A stretch of 64,000 nt of DNA from JASHVB01 sp963762885 (lineage in GTDB: Bacteria > Pseudomonadota > Alphaproteobacteria > Acetobacterales > Acetobacteraceae). The notes under the pieces are model-generated. The model saw nothing but the letters and a program-made list of their open reading frames with translations, was not told the origin of the DNA and did no database searches. Made by a program: the position numbers and the translations under genes. The stretch is from the NCBI GenBank assembly GCA_963762885.1, contig CAVXNH010000054.1:1-64000 (forward strand), given 5' to 3'. Positions 1 to 8,170 of the stretch are shown in pieces (position 1 is the first letter of the stretch; every line of letters starts with the position of its first letter).

Positions 1-179
1 TGGTATGGTTGGCAACAGGCTGCAAAGTCACCGCCAAAGGGCAGCTTCCGGCGGCGGTCGGCAACGGGGATTTCTGAACGGGTGGGTTTATATGCTATCC
101 ATACCTGCATCTGCCTCCGGTAGCCGTTTGCGGCAGAGATCAGACAATAGTAGAGATCAGACAATAACGGTGTAAAGAG
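1..179. other. Window edge, no recognisable gene
   Basis: An open frame runs in from the left edge on the plus strand to a stop near position 118, but its residues match nothing I recognise. A direct repeat of about 14 bases (AGAGATCAGACAAT) lies just before the AAA-ATPase start. GC is visibly lower than in most of the window, as for the next 2 kb. Confidence 0.4.
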
Positions 180-1418
180 ATGCTACGAGAGCTTACGATC
201 AGGCACTTCAAGAGTATCGAGGCGGCGGACATATGCCTCGATAATACCACGATTTTTGTGGGAAATAATGGATCAGGAAAATCCAACATTGTGGAGTACG
301 ATTTGGTTCCTCAAGGAGGCTGCTTTGCATGGAGTAGACCGGGCCTTCTCTGACCGGCACGGCCCTGAGAGTGTTCGCCAATGGTCTCCAACCAGGCCTT
401 ATAGACTTGCCTTGGGCCTGACCTTCGATGAGGCGAACTTCTGGGCTAAATATCAGGTCTCTATCGACTTTGCCAAGAGCGGTTATCAGATCCACCACGA
501 GGAAGCAGACATCCGCAGCCGCGAACTGACGCGTCGGCATCCTTCCCGCGAGAACAATGAACCCATCGCCGAGTGGAACCGAACCCACCTAGAGAGATCG
601 AGGGATGGAACAATACGAAAGCGCACGCGGTCCGAGGTCCGCGACGTAAACATACCTTTTTCTGCCGACGACACATTTTTCTGGGCAACAAGCAAATTTC
701 GTGACGAACCGCCAATCGCTCGATTCTCGATGACCTGATGTTCTCGCACAGAGCTCGGTGGGATTTGGCGACTTTACGGCGAAGGATCATCGCTTTTCAA
801 GCTTATTCGATCTATCCTAATACGTTGAGATCACCGCAGGAGTTATCGAACGAGGCTTATCTGGCTCCTGAGGGACGTAATCTCGCCTCTGTTTTCAAGA
901 GAATGCGCGGAACACGGGCAGGCGTTGAAGCTATAAGCCAAATTATAGAGGCGATGCGATATTTCCTGCCCAACATCGAGCAAATATCGATCTTGAATGT
1001 GGGTGGCTATCTCGTCCCGACAGTTCCACATGCTGGAGCCTGACGGCAAGCGACATAAGTTCAATGTTGCGCAAATGTCGGATGGATCACTGCGGGTATT
1101 GGGATTGCTGACTGCCCTGTATCAGACCCGTCCGACAATCATCGCTCTGGAAGAGCCGGAGCAGAATGTGAATCCGGCAGACTTGCAATTCTCGCCGAAT
1201 CCATACGGGAGGTTAGTCGCTCAACCCAGGTAATCATCACGACTTTACAGCCCTCATCTGCTCGATCAGTTTGAGCCCAGCAAATTAGAAGTGTTGATTT
1301 GGTTGCCGGACATAGTCGTGTAAATTCCGTAGGAAAAACTCAAATGTCGGTTGTTCATGATCGGCTCTTTACAATGGGTGAGCTTCTGGTTTCGGAAGGT
1401 CTGCACTTTGGTGAGTAA
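180..1418 (+). pseudogene. Decayed AAA-family ATPase (OLD/RecF-like, AAA_21)
   Basis: The start ATG follows an AAAGAG ribosome-binding site and reads MLRELTIRHFKSIE, the typical N-terminus of SMC-like or OLD-like ATPases. The Walker A motif GNNGSGKS is at residues 28-35. After about residue 40 the frame is lost and homology continues in other frames: an FLKEAALHGVDRAF segment, a signature-like QMSDGSLRVLGLL, a Walker B IIALEEPEQNVNP, then SPHLLDQFEPSK and the C-terminal LFTMGELLVSEGL. At least four frameshifts are needed to join these pieces. The family supplies ATP-driven sensing in two-gene defence modules, and the next gene is its usual kind of partner. The number of lesions and the low GC argue for real decay of acquired DNA rather than sequencing error. 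Confidence 0.75.
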
Positions 1419-1421
1419 TTA

Positions 1422-2050
1422 TTGCAGAAACCCATCTTCCTGATTGTCGAGGGTCCGGGCGATGTGGCGGCTGTGCCACTCCTTGCCAGAACGATTTTGC
1501 ACTCACATAGCATTTACGACTAACAGTTCCGCCCTAGACCAAAGACAAATGTTGAGGTTCGTAAACTCGGCCGCGCGGGAGAGATTGAGAGGTACATAGA
1601 ATACTGTAACCGCGACGTAGGGGATTCATACTGGTAGCTATAGACTGCGATGATTTTTGCCCTGTAGACATTTCTAATGCTTGGCATAAACGTATTGGCT
1701 GCCTGCCGGTCAAAAAGAAACCGGTGGCTATTTGTTTGTTCAACCGTGAGTACCAATCGATGCTTCTTCCATCTATTACTCTGATAGCAGAGAGATATCC
1801 TGATTTGAGCTGGAGAAATGTGAGTTGTCCAACCAACGTAGAGAATATAAGAAACGTCAAAGGATTGATCTCAGATATGATGGGTCACGGCCGAGCTTAT
1901 AAAGAGACTCGCGATCAAGCGCGATTCACCGCTGCGGTGGACATCGAGCTATCACGAACTTATTCACGTTCATTTCGGCATTTTGAGAAATCTCTCTTAT
2001 GGATGGTGGCCCAACAACAGTCGAGTGGTGCCATTTGCCTTACATCATAG
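1422..2050 (+). pseudogene. Decayed DUF4276-family (TOPRIM-like) protein
   Basis: It starts at a TTG four bases after the ATPase stop and reads LQKPIFLIVEGPGDVAAVP, the N-terminal acidic VEG motif of DUF4276 proteins. The frame ends after about 33 residues. Homology resumes in other frames with GRAGEIERYIEYCNRDV, ILVAIDCDDFCPVD and finally GHGRAYKETRDQARFTAAVD followed by RSFRHFEKSLLWMV, the conserved family C-terminus. The acidic DCDD segment fits a TOPRIM-like metal site. The adjacency with an AAA_21 ATPase is a recurring two-gene arrangement in bacterial genomes, often near defence genes. That function is inferred from family context, and this copy cannot make an intact protein as read. 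Confidence 0.65.
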
Positions 2051-2467
2051 AGAAACCTAAATGCCCGATATCGGTGCTCCGAGACGTACGCTGCTCTGCT
2101 TGCCAGCCTCCCCAGTCTTGATATCGGATCGGTCTCCCACCGGATCGCAGCGCCCGAACCTCGTCGAATTTCAAATGCTCGGGTGCGGCCGCTTTTTGAA
2201 GCGATCGCAACTCGACTGAACAACCACTATCGACGCAGAGTGGACATAGACACGATGCCTAATGAACGTCTGTGTCCTGTCTTTACCGAGGCCGTAGGAA
2301 AGCACACATCTACAACGAGGGGGTGCAATATACCCAGCACTATGAGCGACTCTAGGGCACTCCCATACCAGCCCGCCTACCGCTCCGGCGCGGGTTCGTT
2401 CCAGACGTCCAGTCCCGGTGTAGCGCCCGAATTACCATATCGTATGAAATGTGATATCTTACGCGAC
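2051..2467. other. Gene-poor low-GC stretch
   Basis: No recognisable coding region. A frame running through from 2183 continues into the PIN toxin but has no conserved residues before the methionine at 2468, so it is treated as an upstream extension by chance. The stretch may be further debris of the decayed ATPase module. Confidence 0.4.
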
Positions 2468-2890
2468 ATGAGGCTGGCGTCGGACACCGACGTCATTGTT
2501 GCGGCGCTGCGAAGCCCGCGCGGCGCGTCTGCCGCACTGTTGCGGGCGATCAGGAGGGGCCGCGCGACGATGCTGCTCAGCACGCCCCTGTTGCTGGAAT
2601 ACGAAGCCGTTTGCCAGCGGGAGGAACACCGGCTCGCGGCTGGGCTGACGAGGGAGGATGTGGAAAGCTTCCTCGATGGCCTCGCGCGTCTGGCCGAGCC
2701 GGTCACGGTGCATTTCCTATGGCGACCGCAGTTGCGCGACGCGGCGGACGAGATGGTGCTCGAAGCGGCGGTCAACGGCCAGGCGCAGGCGATCGTCGGC
2801 TTCAACCATCGAGACTACGGCACTGCGCCCTCCCGCTTCGGCATCTTGCTACTGTTGCCGGCGGAGTCATACAGGAGGATCGAAGCATGA
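2468..2890 (+). CDS. PIN-domain toxin (COG1569 family)
   Basis: A 140-residue PIN-domain protein, a predicted metal-dependent RNase toxin. The start reads MRLASDTDVIVAAL, where the DTDV segment supplies the first PIN acidic residue. Further acidic positions are E42 in LLLEYEAV and the late D in ADEMVLEAA, and GFNHRDYG matches the C-terminal part of the COG1569 toxin family. The methionine at 2468 is chosen because homology begins there. The stop overlaps the next start (ATGA), so toxin and antitoxin should be translationally coupled, with the toxin gene first, as is usual in this family. GC returns to the level of the rest of the window. Confidence 0.8.
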   Translation: MRLASDTDVIVAALRSPRGASAALLRAIRRGRATMLLSTPLLLEYEAVCQREEHRLAAGLTREDVESFLDGLARLAEPVTVHFLWRPQLRDAADEMVLEAAVNGQAQAIVGFNHRDYGTAPSRFGILLLLPAESYRRIEA

Positions 2891-3135
2891 CGACCAAGAC
2901 GGGGACTTATCCGCTGCGCCTGCCGTTGTCGCTGAAGGCGGCGGTCGAGAAGCTGGCGAAGCGGGACGGCACCAGCGTCAATCAGTTTGTCGTCGTCGCG
3001 GTGGCGGAAAAGCTATCGGCGATGGCGACGGCGGATCAGTTCGCGGAGCGGCGCGCTCGGGCCGACATGGACGCGTTCGACCGCATCATGAACCGTGCGG
3101 GCGGCGAACCGCCGCGTCCCGGCGACGTGCTCTGA
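2887..3135 (+). CDS. Ribbon-helix-helix antitoxin partner of the PIN toxin
   Basis: An 82-residue protein with a small basic N-terminus: TYPLRLPLSLKAAVEKLAKR followed by DGTSVNQFVVVAVAEKL, the beta strand plus two helices of a ribbon-helix-helix DNA-binding fold of the HicB/CopG-like kind. The acidic, proline-ending tail (RIMNRAGGEPPRPGDVL) is a plausible toxin-binding segment. It overlaps the toxin stop by four bases. It probably neutralises the PIN toxin by binding and autoregulates the pair, which is a family inference. The stop lies only seven bases before the target duplication of IS copy 1, so the insertion just spares the antitoxin. Confidence 0.75.
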   Translation: MTTKTGTYPLRLPLSLKAAVEKLAKRDGTSVNQFVVVAVAEKLSAMATADQFAERRARADMDAFDRIMNRAGGEPPRPGDVL

Positions 3136-3145
3136 ACCAGGCTCA

Positions 3146-4060
3146 GAGGCCGTCTCGAAACCTGCCGGTGGGGGGTTGAAACCGCAGAGTTCGATGAAAT
3201 CTAGGAGGCCCCCTGGCACCTGGAGCCTCCTATGTGGACCCGCGAAACCCGCGCAGAGCACGACCGTGATGATCTGCGCTACCCCAGCGATCTGACCGAT
3301 GCCGAATGGCAGGTGCTCGCGCCGTTGCTGCCGCCGCCAGCGAAAACCGGCCGCAAACGGTCCTGGACGATGCGCGAGATCATGAATGCCATGTTCTACG
3401 TGCTGCGCGGCGGTTGTCCGTGGCGTATGCTGCCGGAGCATTTCCCACCGCACCAGACGGCGTATCGCTGGTTCACCCGCTTCCGCGATGACGGAACATG
3501 GGAACGCCTGGACCATCAGTTGGTGGCGCAGGATCGTCAGCGGGTCGGCCGCGCGGCGGGTCCCACTGCCGCGGTCATCGACACGCAGAGCGTCAAAACC
3601 ACCGAAGCCGGCGGCCCGAGAGGGTATGATGCCGGCAAGAAGATCAACGGCCGCAAGCGACATGCTCTGGTGGACACCGACGGGCGCAGCCTGGAATTGC
3701 AGGTGCACCCGGCGTCAGTGCAGGACCGTGATGGCGCTCCGGCGGTGTTGCAAGCCGCTCACGCCCGGTTCCCCTCGATCCAGAAAGTATTTGCCGACAG
3801 CGTCTATGCCGGCGAACGGGTCGCCAGTGCGACATCCATTGTGGTGGAGATTGTCCGCAAGCTACCCAACCAGGTTGGCTTCAAGCTGCTGCCGCGGCGT
3901 TGGGTGGTCGAGCGGTTCTTTGCCTGGATCAATCGCAACCGCCGCCTTGCCAAGGATTTCGAAGCCACCATCGCATCGGCCACAGCCTTCCTCCACGCCG
4001 CTGGCGTTATGCTGCTCGCCAGGAGGCTGGCTCGTTGGGCTTGAGATTCGAGTCGGATTC
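3146..4060 (+). mobile_element. IS5-family, IS1031-group insertion sequence, copy 1
   Basis: A 915-bp element with imperfect terminal inverted repeats: the left end begins GAGGCCGTCTCGAAAC and the right end, read inward, GAATCCGACTCGAATC. It is flanked by a 3-bp direct repeat TCA (3143-3145 and 4061-4063), matching the TNA target preference of the IS1031 group. It carries one transposase gene with no frameshift. It is nearly identical to the two other copies in this window and lies in the same orientation as copy 3. The right tip differs from the other copies by one base. Confidence 0.92.
3232..4044 (+). CDS. IS5-family DDE transposase (copy 1)
   Basis: A 270-residue transposase for cut-and-paste movement of its own element. 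The N-terminal DUF4096-type helix-turn-helix region (YPSDLTDAEWQVLAPLLPPP) is followed by the catalytic core: D117 in VIDTQS, D189 in FADSVYAG and E227 in WVVERFFAW, with the IS4/IS5 signature R and K downstream (NRNRRLAKDFE). Single-ORF organisation and length fit the IS1031 group rather than the two-frame IS427 group. The protein is intact and identical to that of copy 2, so the element is probably active or recently so. Confidence 0.93.
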   Translation: MWTRETRAEHDRDDLRYPSDLTDAEWQVLAPLLPPPAKTGRKRSWTMREIMNAMFYVLRGGCPWRMLPEHFPPHQTAYRWFTRFRDDGTWERLDHQLVAQDRQRVGRAAGPTAAVIDTQSVKTTEAGGPRGYDAGKKINGRKRHALVDTDGRSLELQVHPASVQDRDGAPAVLQAAHARFPSIQKVFADSVYAGERVASATSIVVEIVRKLPNQVGFKLLPRRWVVERFFAWINRNRRLAKDFEATIASATAFLHAAGVMLLARRLARWA

Positions 4061-4063
4061 TCA

Positions 4064-4179
4064 GCCGCCGGACCCGGCGACGATCGTGTCCGCCGATCCA
4101 TGCCACTGCGTGGATCGATACATCGTTTCCATGCAGAACTATTGCGTGAACACGCCCGAAATACGTGACGCGTTTTGTT
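4064..4179. other. IS-addB junction sequence
   Basis: About 115 bases between the IS target duplication and the point where addB similarity begins. I see no gene or repeat in it. It probably marks a rearrangement that removed the rest of addB. Confidence 0.35.
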
Positions 4180-4596
4180 GGTGGCGAGGTCGATTTCCTC
4201 GCGTTCGGCTTCGTCCATCAGCAGGGCGAGTTCGCCGGCCAGGAGCCAGGCTCGGTCGGCGGTGCGCGGGGCGCCGTCGGCGCCGTGCCTGGCCAGGATG
4301 AGGCGGGACAGTGCGGCGAGGCGCAGGGCAGGCTCGATGGCGGGGGGCAGGTCCAGCGCGCCGGCCAACGCCAGCGGGGCTTCGTCCAGGGCGCCGAGGG
4401 CGGTGATGCGGGGCAGCAGCAGCGGCTGGCCGTTGGAAGCGCGGAGGAAGGCGTGGGCGAGGGAGCGCGCGGCGCGGCGGGTGGGGAGGAGGATGAGGCC
4501 GTGGGCGCGCTGGAGCGGATCGGCGGAGCGTTGCAGCCAGTCGGCGGCGACGGCGTCGAGGAAGGGGACGTGCGGCGGGAGGGCGTAGAGGTTCAT
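4180..4596 (-). pseudogene. addB: N-terminal fragment of AddB (double-strand break repair)
   Basis: Only the first ~138 residues remain of a protein usually near 1000 residues. It opens MNLYALPPHVPFLDAVAADW and continues with GLILLPTRRAARSLAHAFL, RITALGALDEAP and LLAGELALLMDEAEREEIDL, which is the alphaproteobacterial AddB N-terminus. AddB pairs with AddA as a helicase-nuclease for recombinational repair. Similarity stops at about 4180 and the reading frame then runs by chance into the IS. No addA or the rest of addB is nearby, so this is a rearrangement scar. An intact copy is expected elsewhere in the genome. Confidence 0.7.
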
Positions 4597-4985
4597 GCGG
4601 TGGGGTGAGGGACGATCGAGTGGGGTGGGGAGGTTCATGGGCGAGGTGGGGAGGGGATGGCAAGGAGGGACGGGGTGCGTGGTTGGCGCCGGGGTAAGAA
4701 ACCGGTCCCATGCCATACCATCCGTGCCCGAGTCGCTATGCGAGCCGGGCACCAACTGCTCGGCAAGGCGCCGCTTGCTCACGCTTCAGAATGTGGCTTC
4801 ATGCAGCGGGTTGGTCGCAGACATCCACGTTTGCGTTTGAGCAGTCGCGCGACAGAGTGCGCTTCAAGTGCGGCCTGCTGTTGACACCTTCGAACAGCGT
4901 GCGCCCGCTACCACGTATAATACACGGGCGGGCAAGACCGCACCGGTGCAGCGGCGCAACGTACCGTCGCACCGCCGCACTCGAT
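4597..4985. other. Intergenic stretch without recognisable gene
   Basis: Frames on both strands are open because of the high GC, but none shows conserved residues or a convincing start. It lies upstream of the addB fragment and downstream of the carbonic-anhydrase-like gene. Confidence 0.4.
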
Positions 4986-5567
4986 CTATGCAGGAATGTC
5001 CCGCACCACCTCGGTCAACTTGCCGGAACTGATTTCGTAGAAGAAGCCGTAGAGCTTGATATGTTTCGGCACTGCTGGGCTCGAACGCAGCAACGCGATA
5101 TCGTACTTGATCGACTTCTCGAAATCCATAATGGCAAGGCTCTCGTGGTCGAACATCGTCGAGATATCGGCGTGATGATGATCATGGAACTCCTCAATCA
5201 GCAGCTCGGGCGTCAGAGTCGTCGTGCCGCAGAACGAGTGGTGAACGACAACGACATTCTGAACGCTGAATATATAGTCCATGGCCGCCACGGACTCCAG
5301 AGCGAAGGCGGCGCGTCCACCGGCGTTAGTTTCGGTAAATAGTGTCCGTGTGTGGCCAACCCGATTGCCGGATTCGTCGAGGATGTTTTCCCCCGGATAG
5401 ACCTCGTTCCCAAAATGCTTGGCGACCGCCTGCGGGATTTCGGCCGCGCGAGGGTCAAAGCAGTAGATCACCAGGGTCTTCATCGGGATGGCCTGATTCG
5501 CGCCCTCGAAGGTGTTCATGTCGAACCCGGGTTGTTTCCTGTACTCGTAATCGCTGAACTTGCTCAT
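4986..5567 (-). CDS. Beta-carbonic-anhydrase-like protein
   Basis: A 193-residue protein with the zinc-site motifs of beta-carbonic anhydrases: CFDPR (Cys-x-Asp-x-Arg) about residue 36 and HSFC (His-x-x-Cys) about residue 108. Such enzymes interconvert CO2 and bicarbonate in the cytoplasm. The start MSKFSDYEYRK is favoured by a GGAGAAAG ribosome-binding site seven bases upstream, although the frame is open further 5'. The sequence between motifs (NVVVVHHSFCGTT) is well kept, but the rest is divergent from classical enzymes, so it belongs to a carbonic-anhydrase-related subfamily of uncertain substrate. It lies downstream of the PfpI gene on the same strand and could share its transcript. Confidence 0.75.
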   Translation of the reverse strand: MSKFSDYEYRKQPGFDMNTFEGANQAIPMKTLVIYCFDPRAAEIPQAVAKHFGNEVYPGENILDESGNRVGHTRTLFTETNAGGRAAFALESVAAMDYIFSVQNVVVVHHSFCGTTTLTPELLIEEFHDHHHADISTMFDHESLAIMDFEKSIKYDIALLRSSPAVPKHIKLYGFFYEISSGKLTEVVRDIPA

Positions 5568-5647
5568 TTTCTTTCTCCATCGGCGTTTGACTACGCGTAG
5601 AGCCACCAACTCGGCGACTTGCCGATCTTGGAAATGCATTGAGCTAC

Positions 5648-5666
5648 GGGGCCCGGTTCGGGCCCC
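5648..5666. terminator. GC-rich hairpin between PfpI and carbonic-anhydrase genes
   Basis: A perfect 8-bp stem (GGGGCCCG / CGGGCCCC) with a three-base loop in the gap between the two minus-strand genes. No T-run follows on either strand, so it may be an attenuator or transcript-stability element rather than a strong terminator. Confidence 0.35.
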
Positions 5667-5807
5667 ATCATTAGTTATCGGTGCAGGGGCACGATTGCAG
5701 GATTATCGCCAACCGCTGTGCGTCCGTGCGCCCATTCTCGTCGTGTGGCCGGACAAAATCACGAGGGGCGCGCGCATGCCACACCCCTCCAAGTTCACGG
5801 GGCCTGA

Positions 5808-6497
5808 CTAAATCGTGTGCTGCTTCAGTGTCTCGAGCAGCAGCCTGGCGGCCGGGCCCGAGGAAGCGGGATTCTGACCGGTGATCAACTGGCCATCGGC
5901 GACCGTGTGAACGCCCCAGTCCTTGACCTTGGAAAAGGTGGCGCCCAGCCTCAGCATTTCGTCCTCGACGAGGAACGGCACCACATTGGTCAATTCCACC
6001 GCCGCTTCCTCGCCATTGGTAAAGCCGGTCACGGTCTTGCCCTCGACGAGCAGCTTGCCGGCGGGGGTCTTGACGTGTCGCAGCGCGCCGGTTGAGTGGC
6101 AGACCACCGCGAAGGTCTTGCCGGCGGCCAGGAAGGATTCCAACAGCATGATCGAATTCTTGTCCTCGGCGAGATCCCACATCGGACCATGACCGCCAGG
6201 ATAGAAAACGGTATCGTAATCCTCCTGCCTCACGCTATCGAGGCGAAGCGTCGAGGCGAGCTGTGCATTCGCGGCCGCGTCGGCTTCGAACCGGCGGGTC
6301 AGCTCGGTCTGAAAGCTCGGCTCGTTACTCTTCGGATCGAGGGGCGGGCGCCCGCCCTTGGGCGATGCGAGGGTTACCTGGACGCCGGCATCCTTGAAGA
6401 CAAAGTACGGTGCCGCCAGTTCCTCCAGCCAGAAGCCGGTCTTTCGGCCGGTGTTCCCAAGCTTATCGTGCGAGGTGATAACCATGAGGATTTTCAT
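5808..6497 (-). CDS. DJ-1/PfpI family protein (Hsp31-like)
   Basis: A 229-residue class I glutamine-amidotransferase-like protein. The nucleophile elbow reads FAVVCHSTGAL with the conserved cysteine near residue 136, and the upstream YPGGHGPMWDL supplies the partner glycine/histidine segment. Members act as glyoxalase III-type deglycases or chaperones protecting against methylglyoxal stress. The N-terminus MKILMVITSHDKLGNTG is a standard start. The length fits the type 1 glutamine amidotransferase domain proteins used for aldehyde stress. Next to it lie a carbonic-anhydrase-like gene and an enoyl-CoA hydratase homologue on the same strand, all spaced by more than 50 bases. Confidence 0.85.
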   Translation of the reverse strand: MKILMVITSHDKLGNTGRKTGFWLEELAAPYFVFKDAGVQVTLASPKGGRPPLDPKSNEPSFQTELTRRFEADAAANAQLASTLRLDSVRQEDYDTVFYPGGHGPMWDLAEDKNSIMLLESFLAAGKTFAVVCHSTGALRHVKTPAGKLLVEGKTVTGFTNGEEAAVELTNVVPFLVEDEMLRLGATFSKVKDWGVHTVADGQLITGQNPASSGPAARLLLETLKQHTI

Positions 6498-6551
6498 GAC
6501 TTAGGCCCTTCGTTTGAACGGATTGATTTCCTTTGGTGACAACGACAACGA

Positions 6552-7418
6552 TTAGGGGCCGAGATAGCCCACGTGATAGCCGAGCCGATTTTCGACATCG
6601 CCTGGTTTGTGAAAGCCGCGCTCCATCAGGGTCTTGATTCTATTTTGGGCGGCGGGGCGGTTCAGCGCGGCGAGGAAGGCATCCCACTCGGGGACGATCT
6701 CCGCATCGGATGGCAGGCTCGCCACATCGACCAGGCGTTTCGTTTCGGCGATCGCTTGTTTGTCGAACGAGGCGAGCCGCGTCGCCAGCGCGTCGACAAA
6801 AGCATCGAGCTCGGCGTCGGGAAGCGATCGGTTGACGTAGCCGTAACGCTCCGCGAGATCGCCGTGGATATCGTCGGCCCCGAGCAATACTTCCAGTGCA
6901 CGGCCGCGACCCATCAGACGCGGCAGACGGGCCATCGGGCCGCCGCCAGGGACGAGTCCGGCGCCAACTTCCCATTGCGACAGGATCGCCTTCTCGCGGC
7001 TGGCGAAGCGCATATCGCACGCGAGGGAAAGCTCGCTGCCCACTCCCGTTGCTCGACCACGAATTGCGGCGATCGACACGACGGGTGCCCGACTGAGGCG
7101 TGCCAGCGCATCGGGAAGCGCCTGCAAGCCTGTCAGTCCGGGAGGCAGACTGGCGGAATCCTCAAGCGGGGCCAAAAAATCGTAGTGTGTCAGGAAGAAT
7201 CCCTCAACCGCGCTATCGAAAACGACAACCTTCACATGATCGTCGGCTTCAAGCGACACGACGATATCATTCAACCACGGCATCGCGTCCGGGCCAAAGA
7301 TGTTGAGCGGCGGGAGATCGAATGTGACGCGCCAATAGAAGCGCGAACGCCGTTCGAGTTGGATCTGTCTGACGGACGACGCTTGCTTTGCGTAATTCAC
7401 GAGATACTCCCTGGGCAT
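6552..7418 (-). CDS. Enoyl-CoA hydratase/isomerase family protein
   Basis: A 288-residue crotonase-fold protein. The oxyanion-hole segments are visible: VEGFFLTHYDF about residues 70-81 and IRGRATGVGSELSLACDMRFAS about 120-140, followed by EVGAGLVPGGGPMARLPRLMGR, the region holding the usual catalytic acidic residue. Crotonases act on acyl-CoA thioesters; the exact substrate cannot be read. The N-terminal ~25 residues before WRVTFDLPPLN look like an extension. It is on the same strand as the PfpI gene, 54 bases upstream of it, so co-transcription is possible. Confidence 0.8.
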   Translation of the reverse strand: MPREYLVNYAKQASSVRQIQLERRSRFYWRVTFDLPPLNIFGPDAMPWLNDIVVSLEADDHVKVVVFDSAVEGFFLTHYDFLAPLEDSASLPPGLTGLQALPDALARLSRAPVVSIAAIRGRATGVGSELSLACDMRFASREKAILSQWEVGAGLVPGGGPMARLPRLMGRGRALEVLLGADDIHGDLAERYGYVNRSLPDAELDAFVDALATRLASFDKQAIAETKRLVDVASLPSDAEIVPEWDAFLAALNRPAAQNRIKTLMERGFHKPGDVENRLGYHVGYLGP

Positions 7419-8033
7419 TGGGGAAGGGACGCGCGCGTTTTGCTCGTCTCAGGTCGAATGATGCATATTCCCGAAGGGGGTGCGCATTTCCGTGCTGGAC
7501 TGCGCAGGCTGCGCCCACGCAGCGACGTGACCGCCCTTGTCGAGCAAGGAGCCCGGCGTGGACATGAACTTTCTCCGTGAGGACCTGAAGAGTACGTGAG
7601 ATCGGCCGGGCCGCGGGCGAATATTCACCATCCGGAAGACACTCTTTCGCCGCGCGAGTGAGTAATCATGCAGGCGATCGCCTGAATTTTCCGTCGTTAA
7701 TGGTGTGTCCTACCAACCCGACGAACGATCTGACTCTCGACTGCTTCGCACGGACCGCCCTAACCGTGATGGCCGGCCATGATGGTTAGGGACGGCCGTT
7801 GTCGTACGTCAATCGTTTTGCAGGCTGGTATCAGATCTCCAAAGCTACCGTATGCTTATCGGAGAAGCGACGCCCGAACTCGACCTCGTGAGGAGCCGCC
7901 CGCCTCTCATGGAGAAAGCGAGTCGATAGCAATGTCGTTGCGAACGAATGTAGGAGATCACAGGAATGAGCAGATCCACTTTATACCCGCGGCCACTGAT
8001 CTCGCCGTTACTCAAATTACGCGCGTCTGGACA
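7419..8033. other. Mostly non-coding gap with a palindrome
   Basis: No conserved gene found. A 38-residue minus-strand frame starting at 7565 (MSTPGSLLDKGGHVAAWAQP...) has a GGAG site 12 bases upstream and might be a small gene, but I do not recognise it. A near-perfect palindrome is listed separately. Confidence 0.35.
7759..7790. repeat. 32-bp near-perfect palindrome
   Basis: The sequence reads CCTAACC, a short spacer, ATGGCCGGCCAT, a spacer and GGTTAGG, so it folds on itself along almost its entire length. It could be a cruciform, a dimeric-regulator operator or a REP-type unit. It shares the CATGGCCGG core seen in repeats near 19.5 kb and 29 kb. Confidence 0.5.
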
Positions 8034-8170
8034 ATGCCATCGACCTCGGCGACCACCACCTATCATCGCGCTCAGGTTGACCCTCTGAGCATTTTCTGCT
8101 GAGAGGCAGAATCGAAGCAAGCGGCGACGATCGTGCTGCTGCATGGCTACCCATCTGCCGCTACCGACAA
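8034..8170 (+). pseudogene. Alpha/beta-hydrolase N-terminal remnant
   Basis: Starting at an ATG, the frame reads TTTYHRAQVDPLSIF, then a stop codon where a tyrosine-arginine pair is usual, then EAESKQAATIVLLHGYPSA. This is the N-terminus of the epoxide-hydrolase/haloalkane-dehalogenase type of alpha/beta hydrolases, with HGYP as the oxyanion-hole motif. Similarity ends where the oppositely oriented MDR oxidoreductase gene ends, so the rest was lost in a rearrangement. An in-frame stop as well as truncation shows it is dead. Confidence 0.6.

Noticed and set aside
2183..2467. N-terminal extension of the PIN toxin
   Set aside because: No residues typical of a domain; PIN homology begins at the internal methionine and GC changes there.
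3862..4782. A 306-residue minus-strand frame covering addB and part of the IS
   Set aside because: Only the part above 4180 is AddB-like; the rest is antisense to the transposase, open by chance in high-GC DNA.
5671..6180. Long minus-strand frame inside the PfpI gene
   Set aside because: It is a shifted frame of the same gene and shows Arg/Gly-rich composition without motifs.
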